DNA of 64,000 bases from the NCBI RefSeq assembly GCF_022818495.1, contig NZ_CP089291.1, positions 1,520,501-1,584,500 of the forward strand. Direction: 5' to 3'. A program made the translations under genes and the position numbers. The notes under the pieces were generated by a model, which worked only from the letters and a program-made list of their open reading frames with translations, searched no databases and was not told where the DNA came from. Position 1 is the first letter of the stretch. Each line of letters begins with the position of its first letter. This document shows positions 38,753-48,835 of the stretch, in pieces. The stretch is from Fodinisporobacter ferrooxydans. Lineage in GTDB: Bacteria > Bacillota > Bacilli > Tumebacillales > MYW30-H2.

Positions 38753-41645
38753 CTATTTTAAAAAAAGTATATCCCGCCAGTTTTTGTTCATTATGTTGTT
38801 CATGTTTTTTCTTTCATTAATAGGCGGCGGCGTACTCACATACTTAAATGCGCGGATCCAGAATCATTATGTGGCGACAACACAGACGTTGCAGCAGAAA
38901 CAAATGCTGGTCGACAAAATTTCCAAGCATTTGAACCAAGTTTTCTATCTGTCGCGAGGATATTACGCATTTAAAGATTCAGCGGAATTAAACAATCTTT
39001 ATGATGAGATCGATCAACTGAATGTCGCCCTTGATCAGTTTGCACATCTGAATCTGACCGGCAATGAACAGAAACTTGTGATACAGACAAAAGACTTTAT
39101 AAGAAAATATCAAACGGTGACGCTGCCGACCGCTATCAATTACGTAAAGGCAAATAATTACAGTGCGTTGCAAAAACTTGCCGCTTCCGGGATGAACACC
39201 ACGATCAATCAGTTTTTGCAATACACAGACGATTTTGCAAAAGAGAGCAGGAACAACGTCTATAAAGAACAGCAAATCTTTCTACAGCGCAATGATATGT
39301 TAAATTATGCCGAGATCTTTTATGTACTTTTGGTGCTGGTGCTGATCACATACTCCATTCGCAGGATTAGTCTGCAGATTGGCGAACCATTGAAGGATTT
39401 GACGCTGGCCTCACAACAAATGGCTGCAGGTGAAACGATCACATTGGAACATACGGACCGCGTCGATGAAATCGGGATTTTATCCCGTTCCTTTCTGCAA
39501 ATGGTAAAGGTCATTCAAGAAAAAGAAGAGGAAATGAGCGCGCAAAATGAAGAATTGCTGGCACAGCAGGAAGAATTGTCAGATCAGCAGGAAAGGTTGA
39601 AGCAGTCATTAATCGAGACGGAATTCACCAAGAACACACTGCTGCGGCATAACGTGTTCAACCATGCGTTGTCCACGACGTTGCACAAGCAAGAATTACT
39701 GCAAAGTATCATCGAGAATATGACAAAAATTTACCACATGGATAAAGCAATGATTTTGTTGCTTGATCAATCGCAAGAGTTTGCTTCGATCGGCATTTCT
39801 CAAAATATTGCGGAACGAATTCTGCAAAGCATGCAAGATAGCATGATCATACGGCTGCAAGAAACGAAAAAGACACATGTGATAAAGCGTACGGCAGATC
39901 TTTACGAACTGGGCTTTCATGATGGGACATTGTATTGTTATGATATGTATACACCTATTTACTCGAAAGATCAAAAGTTAATGGCAGTATTTATTTCAAC
40001 GCGTATTGGCTCGCCTTTTCTTGAGGAAGAAATTCATGAAATTACCGGTATTATGAATCAGATTTGCCTGTCTTTAGAAAAAATATATCTTTATGAAGAA
40101 ACGGAGAGCAGCCGCCAACTGAATCAAGATATTATCGATCATGTGAATGAAGGAATTCAATTTGTGGGGATCGACGGCCATCTCTTGCAATTGAATCAAA
40201 AGTTATGCGAATTTTTTCAATGGGATACACCGGATCAATTGCAGTTTGCAGATTATGCTGTATGGTCACAGAGGATCCAACAATCAGTTGTGAATGGGGA
40301 AAGTTTATTAACATTTTTGGAGAATGCCATTTTTTCCAATCAGACGTATGGACATACGTATCGATATGAAGTCGAACAGCCGGATAAACGTGTGATCAAC
40401 ATTTATGCAGAATCGATTTTCCGTGAAGAGAAGAAAATCGGAACGTTATTCGTACACCGGGATATTACGGAAGAATATGAAATAGACCAAATGAAATCGG
40501 AGTTGGTCAGCACAGTCAGTCATGAACTGCGGACACCGCTGGCAAGTGTGTTAGGCTTTGCGGAATTGATGTTGACGAAAGAAATGAAACCAGAAAGACA
40601 AAAGAAATATCTGGAGACCATTTATAAAGAAGCACATCGATTGACAAATCTGATTAATGATTTTCTTGATTTGCAACGCATGGAATCCGGGCGGCAAGTG
40701 TATGAACAAAGGGAAGTCGATCTATTGAGAGTTGCGGAAGAGATTCTGGAATCCTTTAAGATCAACCATTCCGCACATCAGTTTGTCATAACAAATCATG
40801 CTGAAAAAACAGAGGTTCAAGGGGATCGGGAACGCATCATCCAATTGTATACGAATTTAATTGGCAATGCGGTGAAATTTTCGCCAAACGGCGGAACGAT
40901 CGAACTTTCTTTTTGCAACGCAGACAATGAAATTGAAGTCAAAGTCATCGATCAGGGATTAGGAATTCCAGAAAAAGATCTACCGAAGCTTTTTAATAAA
41001 TTTCATCGAATTGATAATTCGGATCGCAGGAAAATCGGTGGTACAGGATTAGGGCTTGCGATTTGCAAGGAAATTGTAGAGGCACATAAGGGCAGGATTT
41101 TTGTCCAATCCAAATTGGGTGAAGGAAGTATGTTTTGTTTTTGCATGCCTGTAGACACTTCCGCCCTTCAATTAAAAGAGCCGCAATCAGAACACATCCA
41201 TTCGGAAGCATTACAATCGAAAAAAATGCCTGTATTAATCATTCTGGAAGATGATTTAAGTCTTGCCATGCTGCTGATGGAGGGCTTAAAAGAAAGTGGA
41301 TTTCACGTCTTGCATTATACGGATGCCGGAAGGGCGGCAGAAGCGATTCAATCTTTGCTCCCGGAAGTTGTAGTGATCGATCTGTTAATAGAGGATCGGA
41401 TGGATGGATGGTCTGTGATCGAGTCGATGAAGAAAGATCCGAAAACAGCCAATATTCCCATTATTATTTCGTCAGCGTTGGATGAAAAAGAAAAGGGAAT
41501 AGCGCTGGGTGCGAATCAATACCTGACGAAGCCGTATCCGCCTGCAAAACTTACTACCGTAATATTGCAGACATTGCTGGAAGGAAAGCAGACAGGAGAA
41601 ATTATGATTCCTTCAGAAGATTCTTTCGTCAAAAAAGCAGAATAA
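38745..41645 (+). CDS. Membrane hybrid sensor histidine kinase
   Basis: About 966 aa. GTG start 9 nt after ggagg, overlapping the preceding stop. Layout: membrane helix ~8-30, extracytoplasmic helical sensor region ~30-185, second helix ~190-210, HAMP linker, coiled coil rich in Glu/Gln, GAF-like domain ~320-450, PAS-like domain ~465-580, HisKA (VSHELRTPL), HATPase (NLIGNAVKFS, GLGIPEKDL, GGTGLGLAI) and a C-terminal receiver (VVIDLLIEDRMDG). The ligand is unknown. It probably phosphorylates its own receiver and the neighbouring regulators. Confidence 0.9.
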   Translation: MFNYFKKSISRQFLFIMLFMFFLSLIGGGVLTYLNARIQNHYVATTQTLQQKQMLVDKISKHLNQVFYLSRGYYAFKDSAELNNLYDEIDQLNVALDQFAHLNLTGNEQKLVIQTKDFIRKYQTVTLPTAINYVKANNYSALQKLAASGMNTTINQFLQYTDDFAKESRNNVYKEQQIFLQRNDMLNYAEIFYVLLVLVLITYSIRRISLQIGEPLKDLTLASQQMAAGETITLEHTDRVDEIGILSRSFLQMVKVIQEKEEEMSAQNEELLAQQEELSDQQERLKQSLIETEFTKNTLLRHNVFNHALSTTLHKQELLQSIIENMTKIYHMDKAMILLLDQSQEFASIGISQNIAERILQSMQDSMIIRLQETKKTHVIKRTADLYELGFHDGTLYCYDMYTPIYSKDQKLMAVFISTRIGSPFLEEEIHEITGIMNQICLSLEKIYLYEETESSRQLNQDIIDHVNEGIQFVGIDGHLLQLNQKLCEFFQWDTPDQLQFADYAVWSQRIQQSVVNGESLLTFLENAIFSNQTYGHTYRYEVEQPDKRVINIYAESIFREEKKIGTLFVHRDITEEYEIDQMKSELVSTVSHELRTPLASVLGFAELMLTKEMKPERQKKYLETIYKEAHRLTNLINDFLDLQRMESGRQVYEQREVDLLRVAEEILESFKINHSAHQFVITNHAEKTEVQGDRERIIQLYTNLIGNAVKFSPNGGTIELSFCNADNEIEVKVIDQGLGIPEKDLPKLFNKFHRIDNSDRRKIGGTGLGLAICKEIVEAHKGRIFVQSKLGEGSMFCFCMPVDTSALQLKEPQSEHIHSEALQSKKMPVLIILEDDLSLAMLLMEGLKESGFHVLHYTDAGRAAEAIQSLLPEVVVIDLLIEDRMDGWSVIESMKKDPKTANIPIIISSALDEKEKGIALGANQYLTKPYPPAKLTTVILQTLLEGKQTGEIMIPSEDSFVKKAE

Positions 41646-41748
41646 TCGATTTGTTCGTATTGCATTGTAAAAGTATAATGATAGAATCACGGATGAATGT
41701 TTTCCTTGTCATTTTTTTATTTTGTCAGAAGTTAAAAGGGGTCTTCAA

Positions 41749-42708
41749 ATGAATACAAGTACATCGAAAAACTCCATATCTCCCTATATACGTTTTACAC
41801 GAGAGGAATGGTCGGATCTTCGGACCATTACTCCATTGACATTGACAGAAGAAGATTTAGAAAATCTGCAAGGGATCAACGAACGCCTTTCTTTCGATGA
41901 AGTCTCGGATATCTACTTGCCGTTGTCCCGATTATTAAATCTTTATGTGCAAGCTACACAGGAACTATATAATGCGACAAATACGTTTCTTGGCAAACAT
42001 GCAGAGAAAGTTCCCTATATTATTGGAATCGCGGGCAGTGTAGCAGTCGGCAAAAGTACGACTGCGAGGATTTTGCAAGCGCTTTTGTCCCGCTGGCCCA
42101 ATCATCCAAAAGTGGATCTGGTAACGACTGATGGATTCTTGTTTCCCAATGCAATTTTGGAGCAGCGGGGGATTATGAAGCGGAAAGGGTTTCCGGAAAG
42201 CTATGATATCAAGCGGCTGATTCGCTTTTTGTCCGATGTCAAATCCGGCAGCAGAAAAGTGATGGCTCCCGTATATTCCCACTTGTCTTACGATATTTTG
42301 ACAGATCAAATGCAAGTGATCGAACAACCGGATATCTTAATTGTAGAAGGCTTAAATGTTCTGCAAATTCCCAAAGATGAACAACTGCGGCCGGCACCTC
42401 GGGTGTTTGTATCTGACTTTTTTGATTTTTCCATATATGTGGATGCAGATGAAAAAAATATCAGCAATTGGTACATTGAACGGTTTAAAGTATTAAGAGA
42501 GACAGCGTTTAAAAATCCCAAATCGTATTTTCATCGCTATGCTTCCCTGACAGATGAGCAAGCGGTCAATACGGCAAAGGAAATTTGGCAGGAGATCAAT
42601 GCCGTAAATTTGCAATATAATATTTTGCCGACACGTTTTCGTGCAGATTTAATATTGGAAAAAGGGCTAAAGCATCGGGTACAAAAAGTGATGCTAAGGA
42701 AGCTTTAA
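41749..42708 (+). CDS. coaA: Type I pantothenate kinase
   Basis: A 319-aa P-loop kinase catalysing the first step of CoA synthesis (pantothenate to 4'-phosphopantothenate). It has Walker [10 protein letters not shown], the [11 protein letters not shown] segment and the FDFSIYVDA and YFHRYASL regions typical of CoaA. The start at 41749 has aaaaggggtcttcaa upstream; the earlier in-frame TTG at 41722 has no site. The 159-bp repeat begins at its stop codon. Confidence 0.95.
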   Translation: MNTSTSKNSISPYIRFTREEWSDLRTITPLTLTEEDLENLQGINERLSFDEVSDIYLPLSRLLNLYVQATQELYNATNTFLGKHAEKVPYIIGIAGSVAVGKSTTARILQALLSRWPNHPKVDLVTTDGFLFPNAILEQRGIMKRKGFPESYDIKRLIRFLSDVKSGSRKVMAPVYSHLSYDILTDQMQVIEQPDILIVEGLNVLQIPKDEQLRPAPRVFVSDFFDFSIYVDADEKNISNWYIERFKVLRETAFKNPKSYFHRYASLTDEQAVNTAKEIWQEINAVNLQYNILPTRFRADLILEKGLKHRVQKVMLRKL

Positions 42709-42865
42709 GTGTGTGTTCAAAAAGTGGTTAAGTAAGACACAAGGAGTGCGAAGCCGAAGCACGAAAAGGCGACGGAGTGTACGTGTTTGGTACATGAGTA
42801 AGCCTTTTTGGGATTCGGCAAAGCAATCCGCCGTGGAGTTTTGACTACTTTTTGAACATCCTCTT
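42707..42865 (+). repeat. 159-bp MITE-like element, copy 1
   Basis: Nearly identical to 50139-50297 with a single difference (A/G in gaagc[a/g]cgaaaagg). The ends are inverted repeats (tgttcaaaaagtggttaa versus the complement of ttgactactttttgaaca). The interior holds a tgtac...gtaca hairpin (gtgtacgtgtttggtaca). It has no open frame. It starts at the coaA stop codon, so it may serve in mRNA end formation. Confidence 0.85.
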
Positions 42866-42995
42866 TAAGAAAAAATGAGAAAGCCATAACGGAAAACTCC
42901 TGCGTCTCCGTATCGTTTTCAAAATTCGAGGAAAGATAAACCAATATCACGTGTGCGATTGGTAAAGTCTTATCAAAAAAACTGCGGAGATGACA

Positions 42996-44108
42996 ATGGA
43001 AAGAATATCGGCATATCAATGGTTAACGTTAATGGTGTTCTTTCAAATAGGAAGTACAGTCATTTTTGGATTTTCCACAAATGCTGGGCGTGACGCCTGG
43101 ATTGTTGCTATTGTATCCAATGGATTCGGATTGTGTGTACTGTTTCTCTATGGTGTATTAATGCGGATGCAGCCGGGGCTGACACTTGTTCAATGGTTTC
43201 CCAGACAGTTTGGAAAGCTATTCGGAATACCTGTTGCGTGGCTGTATCCGCTTATTTTTTTATATATTGCCGGACGAGTCTTGCGGGATATCGATGAATT
43301 GATTAGTCTGGCATTGCTCAAGACTACGCCGCAATGGGTGGTTCTTGCGGCGTTTTTACTCGTGGTTTTATATTGTTTGCAGCAGGGATTTGAGAATATT
43401 GCCAGGCTTAGCGGATATATATTTCCGGTTTTGATTTTAGGCTTATTTTTTGTCGAAGTGGTTGCGCTCTATTTTTCCGGTGCGTTTCAGTGGAAAAATC
43501 TGCTGCCGATTGGCGAAAGTGGAGCAAAAGCACTTTGGAACATCATATGGCCGTTGAATGTGACAGTACCCTATGGAGAATCCATTGCATTTGCCATGTT
43601 TTGGACACAATTAAAAAAGCCGAAAGATGTTCTGCGGTTGTCCTTAATTGCAACTTTCTCTTATGGAGCGCTTACATTGTTTTCAACAATCATCACAATT
43701 GCCGCATTGGATGAACCGATTTTTAAAGGCGCAAAATTTCCTTTCTTTCAAATGATCCGCTTGATCGATGTGGGGCAATTTATATCCAATTTGGATCCGA
43801 TCGTTATCTCGCAAATTCTCGTTGATGCATTTTTCAAGATTACGGTTTTTATGGCTGCGGCCATTGAAGGGATACAACAGTTAAGCGGTTTTAAAAACCG
43901 TTCCACGATCATTCTGGGGGCAGGAGTGATCGTATTGATCGGTGCAAGGAATATGGCTCGAAATATTTCACAACATCAGGAAATTGGGTTAAATATTGTG
44001 CCCAAGCTCATATGGGTGCCATGTTTTATTTGCATACCGCTGCTGTTGCTTGTATGCATCCTCATACGCTCACGGCTGCATCAAAAAGCGAAAGCGACAT
44101 CCTCATGA
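42996..44108 (+). CDS. GerAB-family spore germination permease
   Basis: A 370-aa polytopic membrane protein with about ten helices, the size and pattern of GerAB/YndE-type amino acid permease-like germinant receptor B subunits. Recognisable parts are the N-terminal ISAYQWLTLMVFFQIGSTVIFG and the PYGESIAFAMFW loop. No gerA or gerC partner gene lies beside it, so it is an orphan. The ATG at 42996 has ggagatgaca upstream. It may respond to germinants with subunits encoded elsewhere. Confidence 0.85.
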   Translation: MERISAYQWLTLMVFFQIGSTVIFGFSTNAGRDAWIVAIVSNGFGLCVLFLYGVLMRMQPGLTLVQWFPRQFGKLFGIPVAWLYPLIFLYIAGRVLRDIDELISLALLKTTPQWVVLAAFLLVVLYCLQQGFENIARLSGYIFPVLILGLFFVEVVALYFSGAFQWKNLLPIGESGAKALWNIIWPLNVTVPYGESIAFAMFWTQLKKPKDVLRLSLIATFSYGALTLFSTIITIAALDEPIFKGAKFPFFQMIRLIDVGQFISNLDPIVISQILVDAFFKITVFMAAAIEGIQQLSGFKNRSTIILGAGVIVLIGARNMARNISQHQEIGLNIVPKLIWVPCFICIPLLLLVCILIRSRLHQKAKATSS

Positions 44109-44173
44109 TGGCCGGATCGATGATAGTTCCATCGGCGATGTTTTCATTAAAGAAAGCTCGAACCGAAAACAAG

Positions 44174-44200
44174 CTCGGATCAAAAGATTCGGGTTTTTTT
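44174..44200 (+). terminator. Rho-independent terminator
   Basis: Hairpin ctcggatc-aaaa-gattcggg (with two G-U pairs) followed by T7. It ends the gerAB transcript. Confidence 0.8.
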
Positions 44201-44307
44201 CTAATTTCTTTTTCAATGGACTCTTATGGCAGAGGTAAATTCTTGCTATGCTGTAAATAGGACTCTACACGTATCATGTATTTTCACAGTGAAAGGAAGT
44301 ATGCAAC

Positions 44308-45015
44308 TTGTCAGCGGCAAAAATATTGATCATAGATGATGAACCGAATATTTTGCAAGTGATTCAGGCGTATCTCGAAAAAAACGGGTATATTGTTTAT
44401 ATTGCAGAGTCAGGTGCGACGGGGCTGCATTTGTTTGAAAATTTGCATCCCGATCTTGTTGTTCTGGATTTGATGCTGCCGGATCTGCATGGCGAAGATA
44501 TTTGCCGCAATATCCGCAGATCCTCAGAAGTTCCCATATTGATGCTGACTGCGAAGAGCAATGAAGATGATATGGTGAACGGATTGTTGATCGGGGCAGA
44601 TGACTATATGACAAAGCCTTTTAGCCCGCGGGAGTTGATGGCCCGCATCATCAGCCTGCTGCGGCGTTCACACAAACAGTCGGAACTTGCCGAACAGCAA
44701 CTGCTGCGGTTTCGGGACGGCCATTTGGTCATCGATCTGGAACAGCATGAAGTCCGTGTGGACGGACAGCCGATATCCTTGACTTCCATTGAATTTAAAT
44801 TGCTTGTCACATTAGCCAAACATCCCAAACGAGTCTATAGCCGATTGGAATTGATCAACCAGATTCAAGGATATACATTCGATGGATATGAACGAACCAT
44901 AGATGTCCATGTGAAAAATTTGCGTCAGAAATTGGGTGACGATCCCAAAAAGCCTGCGTATATTGTGACTGTCTATGGCGTGGGTTACAAATTTCAGGTG
45001 AGTTCACATGAATAA
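44308..45015 (+). CDS. OmpR-family response regulator
   Basis: A 235-aa regulator with an N-terminal receiver (IIDDE, phospho-Asp in VVLDLMLPD, MLTAK, TKPFSP) and a C-terminal winged helix (residues ~135-230, ending ERTIDVHVKNLRQKLGDDP and VYGVGYKF). The TTG start lies about 9 nt behind gaaaggaag; an ATG seven nt earlier is out of frame. Its stop overlaps the start of the cognate kinase by 8 nt. Confidence 0.93.
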   Translation: MSAAKILIIDDEPNILQVIQAYLEKNGYIVYIAESGATGLHLFENLHPDLVVLDLMLPDLHGEDICRNIRRSSEVPILMLTAKSNEDDMVNGLLIGADDYMTKPFSPRELMARIISLLRRSHKQSELAEQQLLRFRDGHLVIDLEQHEVRVDGQPISLTSIEFKLLVTLAKHPKRVYSRLELINQIQGYTFDGYERTIDVHVKNLRQKLGDDPKKPAYIVTVYGVGYKFQVSSHE

Positions 45016-46396
45016 TGGCATTCGCAGAAAATTATTGGTTTCGTTTTTGGCCATTGCCTTTGTATCGTTGTTAACAGTAAATTTGCTTGTGAATATAGCC
45101 ATTTCCATCACATTTTATAATTATATTGATGAACAGCAGAACGCAGAAGCGCAAATGATCGTAAAAGACTTGACTGACACCTATTCGGAAACCGGACATT
45201 GGCCAGAGGCAACTCTCATGGATATCACGCACCAGGCATTGACAAATCATATGATTCTAAAAATTTTCAATCAAAAGAATCAGTTGGTTTGGGACTCCAA
45301 CCAGATGATACGTAATTCGTCACGGCCGGATTCTTCCATATTCCATTCCCAAAATGATGAGATTGCGACAAAGCAATTTCCTATTTTAAAAAACGGAGCA
45401 AAAATTGGAGCTTTGGAAATTCAGTTTTCCAAAGATCTTTATCAAGAACAGGAGGGAGTATTTCTTACAAGATTTAATATTCTTTCCTGGATTTCATTGG
45501 CAATCGTCTTGCTTGCTGTATACTTCTTTAGTGCATCGATTGCTCGGGGAATCAGTGCGCCTTTGATTGAGATCAAAAAAGTGGCGATACGTTTAAGAGA
45601 CGGGGATCTTAACCAGAGAGTTCCGATTCTGACGCGGGATGACGAGGTGGCGCAAGTAGGTCAATCCATTAATCATCTGGCGGATACATTAGAGCAACAA
45701 CAGCAATTGCGGAAATTTCTTACGGCCGATATTGCACATGAGTTGCGAACGCCCTTAGCGACGATGCGCAGCTATCTGGAAGCGTTTCAGGATGGGATAT
45801 GGGAGCCGACAGACGAGAAGCTGCAAATCTGTTATGATCAAGTGATGCAATTGGTCAATTTGATTCAAGATCTGGAGCATTTGGCGGATGTTGAAAATCC
45901 GATGTTGAAATTGAAAAAAGAAGAAATTGATAGTGTAATACTGCTGGAGGATGCGATTCGCTCTGTTGCGAAAAACTGGGACTATAAACAGATTGAATTA
46001 CAGTTTATTTATCGGGAGGGCGATGAAGACAACGAACATGCCGCATGTATTGTGAATGGGGATTATTATCGTTTGTTGCAAGTTTTTATCAATCTTCTGA
46101 ATAATGCATACAAGTTCACACCGGAAGCAGGTCGTATCACGGTTGAAATACAGAAGATGCAACGGAATATTTTGATACACATAGGAGATACGGGCTGTGG
46201 CATTGATCCTTTAGAGCAGGCAAAAATTTTTGAACGATTTTATCGTGGGGAAAAATCGAGGAATCGAAAAACCGGCGGTGCGGGTCTCGGGCTTGCGATT
46301 GTAAAAGCGATTGTGGAAGCGCATGGCGGGACGGTTACCGTCAGCAGCGTCGTCGATCAAGGAACAACATTTACGGTTTGTTTGCCAAAAGGATGA
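45008..46396 (+). CDS. BaeS-like sensor histidine kinase
   Basis: A 462-aa membrane kinase: helix ~8-35, extracytoplasmic sensor ~35-155, second helix ~157-178, HAMP ~180-232, HisKA (DIAHELRTPLATM), HATPase (NLLNNAYKFT, GDTGCGIDP, GGAGLGLAIV). It is translationally coupled to the upstream regulator. The stimulus is unknown; a SHOCT-type small membrane protein follows in the same direction. Confidence 0.92.
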   Translation: MNNGIRRKLLVSFLAIAFVSLLTVNLLVNIAISITFYNYIDEQQNAEAQMIVKDLTDTYSETGHWPEATLMDITHQALTNHMILKIFNQKNQLVWDSNQMIRNSSRPDSSIFHSQNDEIATKQFPILKNGAKIGALEIQFSKDLYQEQEGVFLTRFNILSWISLAIVLLAVYFFSASIARGISAPLIEIKKVAIRLRDGDLNQRVPILTRDDEVAQVGQSINHLADTLEQQQQLRKFLTADIAHELRTPLATMRSYLEAFQDGIWEPTDEKLQICYDQVMQLVNLIQDLEHLADVENPMLKLKKEEIDSVILLEDAIRSVAKNWDYKQIELQFIYREGDEDNEHAACIVNGDYYRLLQVFINLLNNAYKFTPEAGRITVEIQKMQRNILIHIGDTGCGIDPLEQAKIFERFYRGEKSRNRKTGGAGLGLAIVKAIVEAHGGTVTVSSVVDQGTTFTVCLPKG

Positions 46397-46517
46397 AATT
46401 CCACATTGGTACACTTGGGTGATGATGAATCGAGAAGTACGATGGTTCTTCAGAGCTTTTAAACAAGTTCTTCATATTCCTGTGTTACTGTATAAATAGG
46501 GAAAGGGGTGAGTGTGT

Positions 46518-46733
46518 ATGATGTTAGGATATGGATTTGGAATGAGTTGGATTGGCATGTTAATTCAGCTTGTGGTGATTGTCGGGGTGATCTATTTAAT
46601 CATTCATTGGATTAAAAAAGGCGACTCCAATGAAAGAGGGAATGATGCGATCCATATTTTGCGCCAACGGTTTGCCCGTGGCGAGATATCGGAAGAGGAA
46701 TATGAGCGAATGTTGAGAGTGTTGAAGAAATAG
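46518..46733 (+). CDS. SHOCT-domain small membrane protein
   Basis: 71 aa from the ATG 11 nt after aaaggggtgag. It has one membrane helix (IGMLIQLVVIVGVIYLIIHWI) and a C-terminal SHOCT motif (LRQRFARGEISEEEYERML), a short oligomerisation module. It lies downstream of a two-component pair and upstream of a terminator. The function is not known. Confidence 0.85.
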   Translation: MMLGYGFGMSWIGMLIQLVVIVGVIYLIIHWIKKGDSNERGNDAIHILRQRFARGEISEEEYERMLRVLKK

Positions 46734-46805
46734 TTCATAATCAAGCGGATGATTGCAGTTTGAAAATAGCAACAATTGGAATGCAGAATATATACGGAAT
46801 ATATA

Positions 46806-46834
46806 CAGGGCTGGAATCGCTGATTTCAGCCCTG
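46806..46834. terminator. Terminator between convergent genes
   Basis: cagggctg pairs with cagccctg around a 12-13 nt loop, between the SHOCT gene and ccdA. Confidence 0.7.
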
Positions 46835-46867
46835 ATTCAATTTCACGTATCAGCAAAATCCCGGGTT

Positions 46868-47584
46868 TTAAAATCCTGTAAACCCGCCAAACAGGCGAAT
46901 CAGCCAGGAAGTGATCAAAGTCATTTGGTTAAAATACAACAAGATGCCCATAACTACCATAATGACTCCGCCAATCTTGCTGATCAGGCCGGAATACTTT
47001 CGCAGCCATTTGGTGGAGCCGAGAGTATACGCCAAGATAAGAAATGGAATGGCAAAGCCGAGAATATAAAATCCCATCAAAGTCATGCCGCTGACAGGTT
47101 GTGATGCGGCCAATATAAGTACGGAAGCCAGAATAGGGCCGATACATGGTGTCCAGCCGGCAGCAAAACTGATTCCTACGAATACGGCACCTAAGTAGCT
47201 TGCCGGTTTTGAACGAATTTGCCATTTTTTCTCTTTCATTAACACATCAATTTTTAATAGCCCCAGCAGAAACAGACCCATCGCGACAATAATCACACCG
47301 CCGATTTGGCTGATCAAGCTTCGATATTCAATAAAGAAGCGGCCGAGGTAGCTGGCAGACATTCCAAGTGCAAGGAATATGATCGAAAAGCCCAGCACAA
47401 AAAACAAAGAATGGATGACTGCACGACGCCTTGCATCATTGGAAACTCGTTGTTGTCCCGCTTGAAAAGATACACCGGAGATATAAGAAATATAGGATGG
47501 ATACAAAGGCAAACAGCATGGTGAAACAAAGGATAACAACCCTGCCAAAAAAGCAATCCAGATCGTTGGGTTTGCGGAAGTCAA
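46868..47584 (-). CDS. ccdA: CcdA-type cytochrome c biogenesis/thiol transporter
   Basis: About 238 aa with six membrane helices. Redox cysteines are in LLSFVSPCCLPLYPSY (helix 1) and GWTPCIGP (helix 4), as in CcdA/DsbD-beta proteins that carry reducing equivalents across the membrane to extracytoplasmic thioredoxin-like proteins. The TTG start is 9 nt behind gggagg; the longer in-frame ATG at 47620 lacks a site. A ResA-like partner is encoded nearby at 48836 in the opposite direction. Confidence 0.9.
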   Translation of the reverse strand: MTSANPTIWIAFLAGLLSFVSPCCLPLYPSYISYISGVSFQAGQQRVSNDARRRAVIHSLFFVLGFSIIFLALGMSASYLGRFFIEYRSLISQIGGVIIVAMGLFLLGLLKIDVLMKEKKWQIRSKPASYLGAVFVGISFAAGWTPCIGPILASVLILAASQPVSGMTLMGFYILGFAIPFLILAYTLGSTKWLRKYSGLISKIGGVIMVVMGILLYFNQMTLITSWLIRLFGGFTGF

Positions 47585-47646
47585 TCGAGATATCCTCCCT
47601 TCTTTGAATGGAATTCTCAATACAAAACAAAATATCGAAAGAAATT

Positions 47647-47680
47647 TAGTACATATGTACTACAGATACCTATGTATGTA
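47647..47680. promoter_or_regulatory. Palindromic site between divergent ccdA and lipoprotein genes
   Basis: TAGTACATATGTACTA (47647-47662) is a perfect 16-bp palindrome. It is followed at 47666 by ATACC...GTAT, a weaker palindrome faintly like a CsoR-family operator. The regulator is unknown. Confidence 0.4.
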
Positions 47681-47822
47681 TTGATTTATACTAATTCTTA
47701 CATGCCGGAAAAAAATTCACAAGGGCTTTGACGATGAATTCATAACTTCTTCATAGTTGCCTGCTAATGTATATATGGCGCAATCTGGACAGAATATTCC
47801 TTTTTTCGGGAGGTAATCAAAC

Positions 47823-48761
47823 ATGCAGTTTTGGAATATGACAAAAGCCAAGAGAAGAGTTGCGGCATTTGGTGCCATAAGCATAATAGCTCTTGCACTG
47901 TCCGCATGTGGAAGCACACAACCGACTGCACAAAATGCACAGAAAGTTACACAAGATATCGAACACATTCACGGATTGGGGTATAGTGCAGATGGCCAAA
48001 CACTGTACTTGGCCACACATCGGGGGTTGTTAAAATATCGCGGAGGAAGCTTTGGCCAGCCGCTTGGCAATGATGATCTCATGGGATTTTCGATGACTGC
48101 GAAAGCGATGTATGCCAGTGGCCATCCGGGAGACAATCGTTTCAAGAATCCCCTCGGACTTGTAAAACTTGACGGCCAGGGAAACGTAACGCCGCTTGCG
48201 TTTTACGGCAGCGGCGATTTTCATCATATGGCAGCAAGTTATAAGACGGGAACGATATATGTATATGCGGAAGAAGATATGAACGGGTTGAAAAAGGGCC
48301 TGAATTATACCCAAGACGGGGGCAAGACCTGGCATTCTGTTCTGGGAAAAGGGATTGACGGGGAGATTGAAAGTTTAGCCATTGCTCCCGACAAGGATGG
48401 AATTGTGGCGGTAGGGACTCCGAAAGGATTATTCATGTCGACAGATTACGGGAATCATTTTCAGCAGATGATAGAGCATCTCAATACAACGGGTCTGTCT
48501 TTTGATTTGAAAAATTCCAATACTTTATACATCGGCGGATATGATAAAACGCCGATTTTTGAAGCATATGATCGCGTCCGCAAACAAGCCCTATCGATCC
48601 CGTTGCCTTTTTCCGATGTAGACTCTGTCTTGTTTATTTCAGAAAATCCATCTGTCCATGGAGAACTTACAATCGGTACATATAAAACGAGAGTCTATCA
48701 ATCTGCAAATTCAGGAAAACAATGGAATACTCTCATTGATAAAGGAATGATAAAAAAGTGA
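47823..48761 (+). CDS. Lipoprotein with beta-propeller, F510_1955/sialidase-like
   Basis: 312 aa. The signal peptide ends in lipobox LALSAC, so it is anchored to the outer face of the membrane. The remainder is built from repeating short strands with Asp-box-like YTQDGGKTWHS and STDYGNHFQQ, typical of BNR/sortilin-type propellers. It starts HIHGLGYSADG, as in lipoproteins annotated as F510_1955-type. It is followed after 74 nt by a ResA-like thioredoxin and then csoR, so a role in copper or thiol handling outside the cell is possible but unproven. Confidence 0.75.
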   Translation: MQFWNMTKAKRRVAAFGAISIIALALSACGSTQPTAQNAQKVTQDIEHIHGLGYSADGQTLYLATHRGLLKYRGGSFGQPLGNDDLMGFSMTAKAMYASGHPGDNRFKNPLGLVKLDGQGNVTPLAFYGSGDFHHMAASYKTGTIYVYAEEDMNGLKKGLNYTQDGGKTWHSVLGKGIDGEIESLAIAPDKDGIVAVGTPKGLFMSTDYGNHFQQMIEHLNTTGLSFDLKNSNTLYIGGYDKTPIFEAYDRVRKQALSIPLPFSDVDSVLFISENPSVHGELTIGTYKTRVYQSANSGKQWNTLIDKGMIKK

Positions 48762-48835
48762 AAGTATAACAATCCGGAATACATCCAGCAGCACATGACA
48801 AAAGAAATCCAGGTTATAGATATGGGGGGGATTTC

